Below, in pieces: positions 15,110 through 19,482 of a DNA stretch of 19,482 bases. The DNA is from Streptosporangiaceae bacterium (GTDB lineage Bacteria > Actinomycetota > Actinomycetes > Streptosporangiales > Streptosporangiaceae), in contig JASHQP010000402.1 in NCBI GenBank assembly GCA_030039095.1, forward strand, positions 1 through 19,482. Reading direction: 5' to 3'. Position numbers and translations under genes: made by a program. Under the pieces are notes generated by a model. That model worked only from the letters and a program-made list of their open reading frames with translations. It made no database searches and was not told where the DNA came from. The number at the start of each line of letters is the position of its first letter. Position 1 is the first letter of the stretch.

Positions 15110-15345
15110 AGGAACGGCGCCTCGCTTCATCTTCTGACCTGGATGGCGAGACGGTACCGGCAGCGGCATCCGCCGCTCGGCCGGCCGACGCTTAGTAGAA
15201 CCGGCAGCAGAGCCAAACCGAGAGGGTCGCGCAACGGGCCGGCAGGCACCGGTCGCGGCCAAGGAGGGTGGTACCGCGGGGCAGCCGCCGGCGAGCCTCG
15301 TCCCTCCGGCGAAGCCGCACCGGCAGGACTCCATGATCCGGAGGC
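15110..15345 (+). promoter_or_regulatory. T-box leader of ileS (tRNA-Ile sensing)
   Basis: The T-box signature AGGGTGGTACCGCGG lies at 15265-15279; its TGGT can pair with the ACCA end of uncharged tRNA-Ile. GGAGGG (15263-15268) pairs with CCCTCC (15302-15307) to form the tRNA-bound structure. CCTCCGG (15303-15309) can instead pair with CCGGAGG (15338-15344), a mutually exclusive helix. Upstream are an S-turn-like AGTAGA (15194-15199) and a GC-rich stem region with two possible Ile codons, ATC at 15168-15170 (my preference) and 15129-15131. Class by family knowledge: short-stem actinobacterial ileS T-boxes that mostly act on translation. The rest of 14826-15109 holds the divergent promoters; I see no gene and no clear boxes. 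The boundaries are approximate. Confidence 0.92.
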
Positions 15346-15380
15346 CTGGCGGACGCGATAACCCGGGAGAGCCGCCCACC

Positions 15381-18300
15381 ATGCCGCGCCCAGACGAAAG
15401 CCAGGCAGGCGCCAGCCAGCCCACCGCCCCTTCTTCCGCTTCCACCGCGCCCGAGAACGCCGGGGCAGCGAAGCTGCCGTTTCCCGAGCTGCCGGCGGTC
15501 GTCAACCTGCCCGCGATCGAGCGCGAGGTCCTCGCCCGCTGGCGCGAGGGCCGCGTGTTCGAGCGGTCTCTGGAGCAGACATCTTCCGCGGAGCAATGGA
15601 CGTTCTATGAGGGCCCGCCGACGGCGAACGGCATGCCGGGCGTGCACCACGTCGAGGCGCGTGTGTTCAAGGACCTCTTTCCCCGGTTCAAGACCATGCA
15701 GGGCTTCCACGTGCCACGCCAGGGTGGCTGGGACTGCCACGGCCTGCCGGTTGAGGTCGCCGTCGAGCAGGAACTCGGCGTGTCAGGGAAGAAGGAGATC
15801 GAGTCTTACGGCATCGCGGAGTTCAACGCAAGGTGCCGGGAGTCTGTGCTACGCCACGTGGACGCGTTCGAGGCGCTCACCGAGCGGATGGGCTACTGGG
15901 TCGACCTGCAGCACGCCTACCGCACCATGGACCCGGACTTCATCGAGTCCGTCTGGTGGTCCCTGAAGGTCGTCTTCGATGAGGGGCTGCTGATCCGCGA
16001 CTACCGGATCACGCCGTACTGCCCCCGCTGCGAGACCCCGCTGTCCGACCACGAGATGGGTCAGCCGGACGTCTACCGGACAGCGTCCGATCCGTCGGTC
16101 ACGGTTCGCTTCCCGCTGCTTACCCTGCCCGAGGGCGCGAATCCGCAGCTCCAGGGCGCAGACTTGCTGGTCTGGACGACCACCCCGTGGACGCTGGTCT
16201 CTAACACCGCGGTCGCCGTTCACCCCGACGAGACCTACGCGATCGCCCGCAAATCCGGTGACGGCGACCGCGTGGTCGTCGCCGATTCCCTGTTCGGCCG
16301 AGTGCTCGGCGAGGGCTGGCACGTGCTGGCCCGGATCCGCGGGTCCGAGCTCGCCGGGGCCACCTACAAGCCGCCGTTCGACCTGGTGCCCGTGCCCAAC
16401 GCGCACGTGGTCGTCACCGGCTCGTTCGTGACCACCGAGGACGGCACCGGGCTCGTGCACCTGGCCCCCGCGTTCGGCGCGGACGACATGGAGACCGGGC
16501 GGGCGCACGGCCTGCCGGTGGTCAACCCGATCCGCTCCGACGGCCACTTCGAGGACACCGTGCCGCTGGTCGGCGGGATGTTTTTCAAGGACGCCGACCC
16601 CACGCTGATCAGAGATCTCGACGACCGGGGCCTGCTGCTGGCGTCCCATCTGCACGAGCACAGCTACCCGCACTGCTGGCGATGCCACACGCCGCTGATG
16701 TATTACGCGCTGCCGTCGTGGTTCATCCGCACCACGGCGATCAAGGACAAGCTGCTCGCCGAGAACGAGAAGACCAACTGGCAGCCGCCGACGATCAAGC
16801 ACGGCCGGTATGGCGAGTGGCTGCGCAACAACGTGGACTGGGCCCTGTCCCGCACCCGGTACTGGGGTACACCGCTGCCGCTGTGGGTGTGCGCGCAGGA
16901 CCACCTGACCTGCGTCGGCTCGCTCGCCGAGCTGTCCGAGCTGGCCGGCCGCGACCTGACCACGCTCGACCCGCACCGGCCGTATGTGGACGAGGTCGTG
17001 ATCGCCTGCCGTGAGTGCGGTGGCGAAGCCCGCCGGGTGCCCGAGGTGATCGACGCCTGGTACGACTCGGGGTCGATGCCGTTCGCGCGGCACGGGGCAC
17101 CGCTGCGCAACGAGGACAAGTTCGAGCGCTCGTTCCCCGCCCAGTTCATCTGCGAGGCGATCGACCAGACCCGCGGCTGGTTCTACTCGCTGATGGCGGT
17201 CAGCACGCTGGTCTTCGGCCGCAGCTCGTACGAGAACGTTGTCTGCCTCGGCCTCGTCATCGACGAGCAAGGCCGCAAGATGAGCAAGCACCTGGGCAAC
17301 GTCCTGGAGCCGATCCCGCTGATGAACGACCACGGCGCTGACGCGCTGCGCTGGTTCTTCGCGGCCTCGGGCTCGCCGTGGTCCACCCGCCGGGTGGGGC
17401 ACGCCACGCTCGAGGAGATCGTCCGGAAGGTCTTGCTCACCTACTGGAACACGGTGTCGTTCCTGGTCCTGTACGCCAACGCCGCGGCGGCGCAGGGCGC
17501 GGGGTGGACCGCCGAGCGGGTGGCCGAGGCGCCGCCAGCCGCCGAGCGGCCGGTTCTCGACCGGTGGCTGCTCAGCGAGCTGCACACGCTGGTGCGGGAC
17601 GTGACGGCCGCCTTCGAGGGGTTCGACTCGGCCACGGCGGGCCGCCGGATCGCCGGGTTCATCGACGACATGTCGAACTGGTACGTTCGCCGGTCGCGGC
17701 GGAGATTCTGGGAGGGACCCGGGACGCCCGGCGGCGCCGCGGCCTTCGCCACGCTGCACGAATGCCTGGAGACGCTGACCAGGCTCATGGCGCCGATCAC
17801 CCCGTTCCTGACCGAGTACGTCTGGGGCGTGCTGCGCGCCGATGGCTCGCCCGATTCGGTGCACCTGGCGTCGTGGCCCACGGCAGACCCGAGCCTGATC
17901 GACGAGAGCCTGTCCGGACAGATGGCGCTGGCCCGCCGGCTCGTCGAACTCGGCCGCTCGGCGCGCGCCGCCGCCGTGGTCCGGGTCCGCCAGCCGCTGT
18001 CACGCGCGCTCATCGGCGCGGCGGGCTTCGAGGACCTGCCAGCCGACCTGACCGCCCAGATCGCCGAGGAGCTCAACGTCCACGGGCTCGACACGCTCGC
18101 GGCCGTGCCAGAGGGCCTGGTCGATTACACGGTGAAGCCCAGCTACCGCGCGCTCGGCGGACGCTTCGGCAAGGGAACCCCGGCGGTGGCCAAGGCGATC
18201 GAGGCTGCGGATGCGGCGGTGCTGGCCGCTGAGCTGCGCTCCGGGGGCAAGGCCTCGGTCGAGGTGGACGGGGCCCTGGTGAGCCTGGGTCCCGATGACG

Positions 18301-18668
18301 TCGTCGTGACCCAGGTCCCGAGGTCGGGCTGGGCGGTGGCGTCCGGTGGCGGCGAGACGGTAGCGCTCGAGATCGCCATCACGCCGGAACTGCGGCGGGA
18401 GGGTCTCGCCCGCGAGGTCGTCCGGCTGGTACAGGACGCGCGCAAGAGCGACGGCCTGGACGTCAGCGACCGTGTCTCGCTGCGCTGGAGCACGGCCGAC
18501 CCCGAGCTGGCCGCGGCCCTCACCGAGCACGGCGCGCTGATCGGCGCCGAGGTCCTGGCCGTCGACTACGGCCCGAGGCCGGACGCCGGGACGGACCCCG
18601 ATGCGCGCGAGCACGTCGAGGCCGACCTGGGCCTGGTCTTCTGGCTCCGCCGCCTGGACGGCGTCTAG
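15381..18668 (+). CDS. ileS: Isoleucyl-tRNA synthetase, eukaryote-like type
   Basis: Encodes 1095 residues from ATG 15381, with GGGAGA about ten bases upstream. It charges tRNA-Ile with isoleucine and hydrolyses mischarged valine. The HIGH-equivalent is HHVE (89-92) within GPPTANGMPGVHHVEARVFKD, and KMSKH is at 633-637. The CP1 editing domain shows VWTTTPWTLVSN (264 on) and GTGLVHLAPAFGADD (about 355 on). CPRC (about 214) and CWRC (about 432) are candidate metal sites. The HHVE form and length place it with the eukaryote-like IleRS2 group usual in actinobacteria, a group often insensitive to mupirocin. About 45 Ser/Ala/Pro-rich residues precede the conserved start of the domain. It is controlled by the T-box upstream and is convergent with the next gene (26 bases, hairpin CGCC-ACTT-GGCG at 18674-18685). 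Confidence 0.98.
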   Translation: MPRPDESQAGASQPTAPSSASTAPENAGAAKLPFPELPAVVNLPAIEREVLARWREGRVFERSLEQTSSAEQWTFYEGPPTANGMPGVHHVEARVFKDLFPRFKTMQGFHVPRQGGWDCHGLPVEVAVEQELGVSGKKEIESYGIAEFNARCRESVLRHVDAFEALTERMGYWVDLQHAYRTMDPDFIESVWWSLKVVFDEGLLIRDYRITPYCPRCETPLSDHEMGQPDVYRTASDPSVTVRFPLLTLPEGANPQLQGADLLVWTTTPWTLVSNTAVAVHPDETYAIARKSGDGDRVVVADSLFGRVLGEGWHVLARIRGSELAGATYKPPFDLVPVPNAHVVVTGSFVTTEDGTGLVHLAPAFGADDMETGRAHGLPVVNPIRSDGHFEDTVPLVGGMFFKDADPTLIRDLDDRGLLLASHLHEHSYPHCWRCHTPLMYYALPSWFIRTTAIKDKLLAENEKTNWQPPTIKHGRYGEWLRNNVDWALSRTRYWGTPLPLWVCAQDHLTCVGSLAELSELAGRDLTTLDPHRPYVDEVVIACRECGGEARRVPEVIDAWYDSGSMPFARHGAPLRNEDKFERSFPAQFICEAIDQTRGWFYSLMAVSTLVFGRSSYENVVCLGLVIDEQGRKMSKHLGNVLEPIPLMNDHGADALRWFFAASGSPWSTRRVGHATLEEIVRKVLLTYWNTVSFLVLYANAAAAQGAGWTAERVAEAPPAAERPVLDRWLLSELHTLVRDVTAAFEGFDSATAGRRIAGFIDDMSNWYVRRSRRRFWEGPGTPGGAAAFATLHECLETLTRLMAPITPFLTEYVWGVLRADGSPDSVHLASWPTADPSLIDESLSGQMALARRLVELGRSARAAAVVRVRQPLSRALIGAAGFEDLPADLTAQIAEELNVHGLDTLAAVPEGLVDYTVKPSYRALGGRFGKGTPAVAKAIEAADAAVLAAELRSGGKASVEVDGALVSLGPDDVVVTQVPRSGWAVASGGGETVALEIAITPELRREGLAREVVRLVQDARKSDGLDVSDRVSLRWSTADPELAAALTEHGALIGAEVLAVDYGPRPDAGTDPDAREHVEADLGLVFWLRRLDGV

Positions 18669-18694
18669 CCCAGCGCCACTTGGCGGCCGGGTGA

Positions 18695-19482
18695 TCAGGC
18701 GTCGGTGAGTTGCTGCTCGGGGCGGCAGGCCTTGCACGGTACGCAGCCGGCGTCCTCGGCCGCCTGCCTGGTCATGGTCTCCAGGTCCTCGGGGCCGAGG
18801 AACCGGATCAGGATGCACTCGCTGCGGTGATACCTGGCGATGCCGGGCACGATGGTGACCTCGGCGGCCGGGCCGGCCGCGTCGCCTCCGCCACCAGCGG
18901 CCTGCTCGGCGGCCTGCTTGGCCTCGGCCGCCTGCTCGTTGTCGGCGGTCTGCTCGGCCTCGGCCGCCTGCTCGGCCTCGGCCGCCTGCTCGGCCTCGGC
19001 GGCGGGCCCAGCCTCGGCGGGCGTCCCGGCCGAGGCTTGCGTGGCGATGTCCGCATGCGGCGCCACTTCGGCTTCCGGTAGCGGCTCAGCGACTTTGGCC
19101 TGCGACGCGATGTCGGAGTCCGGCTCGGCGCCGGCACGTGGCACGACGCCCGCTCCCGGCTTGGCGGCGCCGTACGGTGCAACGTCGGCTTCGGCCTCGA
19201 CGGCCGGCTCGGCCCGGGACGGCTTGGGCGCGGCTGGTTCGGCGGGGCGTCCCGGCCGAGGCCGCCGTTCCCGGCGCAGATCTTCCGGCACGGCCCGGCG
19301 TTCCGGCTCACCCAGTCGCTCGGCCTCAGACTGGCGCTCGGCCTCAGACTGGCGCTCGGGCTCAGGCAGCCGACGTGGCTCAGGCGGGCGCGGCGGCCCG
19401 GACGGGACGTCCGGTTCAGGCGGGCGCGGCGGCCCGGATAGCAGATCGGGCTCGCGCCGACGCCCCGGCTCGCGCAGCCGCT
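18695..19482 (-). CDS. Repetitive Pro/Ala/Glu-rich protein with C-terminal Ada-like Cys/His motif, 5' end outside window
   Basis: The minus-strand frame is open from the right edge to a TGA at 18695, giving at least 262 residues; the start is not in the window, so the GTG at 19291 should not be taken as the start. The visible N-part is Arg/Pro/Glu-rich with repeats (ERQSEA twice; SGPPRPPEP twice). The middle is Ala/Glu-rich with AEQAAEAEQAAEAEQ runs, likely disordered or coiled. The last 55 residues are different: VTIVPGIARYHRSECILIRFLGPEDLETMTRQAAEDAGCVPCKACRP, with H-x3-C-x23-C-x2-C-x2-C. That layout resembles the Ada-type zinc-binding domain (YHRxxC ... GYRPCKxC). A metal-binding tail is inference; no function is known. 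It lacks membrane segments in the visible part. Confidence 0.8.
   Translation of the reverse strand, partial: RLREPGRRREPDLLSGPPRPPEPDVPSGPPRPPEPRRLPEPERQSEAERQSEAERLGEPERRAVPEDLRRERRPRPGRPAEPAAPKPSRAEPAVEAEADVAPYGAAKPGAGVVPRAGAEPDSDIASQAKVAEPLPEAEVAPHADIATQASAGTPAEAGPAAEAEQAAEAEQAAEAEQTADNEQAAEAKQAAEQAAGGGGDAAGPAAEVTIVPGIARYHRSECILIRFLGPEDLETMTRQAAEDAGCVPCKACRPEQQLTDA
18900..19013 (-). repeat. 18-bp repeats encoding the Ala/Glu tract
   Basis: Imperfect 18-base units around GCCTGCTCGGCCTCGGCC (plus-strand reading), best conserved at about 18950-19000. They encode the AEAEQA-type repeats of the last gene. Confidence 0.75.
19317..19352 (-). repeat. Two identical 18-bp units (ERQSEA)
   Basis: CGCTCGGCCTCAGACTGG occurs at 19317-19334 and again at 19335-19352 without change, followed by a diverged third unit. 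In frame with the last gene. Confidence 0.85.
19380..19438 (-). repeat. 23-bp direct repeat with 36-bp period
   Basis: The 23 bases at 19380-19402 recur exactly at 19416-19438 (both begin TCAGGCGGGCGCGGCGG). The 12-codon period encodes the repeated SGPPRPPEP of the last gene. Confidence 0.85.

Noticed and set aside
15849..17864. Long minus-strand frame inside ileS
   Set aside because: Shadow of IleRS; no motifs, typical reverse-strand composition.
18900..19440. Tandem repeats at the right edge as a CRISPR array
   Set aside because: Units are 18 or 36 bases, multiples of three, in frame and without unique spacers; they encode protein repeats.

Overview
This window reads as chromosome of a high-GC actinobacterium. 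The evidence is the strong G/C third-position bias, a polyphosphate glucokinase, a long DnaE1-type replicase with an intact PHP domain, an eukaryote-like (HHVE/KMSKH) isoleucyl-tRNA synthetase behind an actinobacterial-style T-box leader, and the gene neighbourhood dnaE ... rluD-lspA-traR/dksA-ileS known from Streptomyces and relatives. Genus cannot be fixed from the sequence alone.

Layout. Positions 1-473 (minus) hold the N-terminal part of an FAD-dependent amine/amino-acid oxidoreductase with an RNFGLIW signature; it runs off the left edge. Divergent from it is ppgK (662-1396), followed by two strong hairpins and a convergent four-helix membrane protein (1566-2213, minus). A GC-poor, palindrome-rich regulatory patch (about 2300-2475) precedes an ABC exporter pair (2543-4356, ATGA-coupled). 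Convergent to that lies a DUF2254-type membrane protein (4389-5741, minus) and then dnaE (5907-9470, minus). A divergent XRE-cupin regulator / PLP aminotransferase pair (9679-11578) follows, with an AT-rich operator-like region and tandem repeats between them. Next is a second GC-poor patch containing a perfect 11-7-11 inverted repeat (11736-11764), then a C-terminally truncated tyrosine recombinase homologue (11839-12735) that lacks most catalytic residues. The right third is the conserved core: rluD, lspA and a DksA/TraR-like zinc-finger gene on the minus strand, a T-box leader and ileS on the plus strand, and a convergent, partial gene for a repetitive Pro/Ala/Glu-rich protein ending in an Ada-like Cys/His motif.

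How the genes fit together. rluD overlaps lspA by ATGA and traR/dksA lies 65 bases upstream of lspA, so these three look like one transcript. ileS is controlled by its own leader, which senses uncharged tRNA-Ile. The XRE-cupin protein probably regulates itself and the aminotransferase. The ABC pair looks like a small-molecule or peptide exporter under dedicated control. The most unusual items are the truncated recombinase next to a recombinase-core-like inverted repeat, repeated in-frame minisatellites in several genes (aminotransferase, LspA N-terminus, the last gene), a 14-bp tandem repeat array running into the aminotransferase start codon, and the Ada-like zinc-motif protein at the right edge. 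I found no CRISPR array, rRNA, tRNA or complete insertion sequence.
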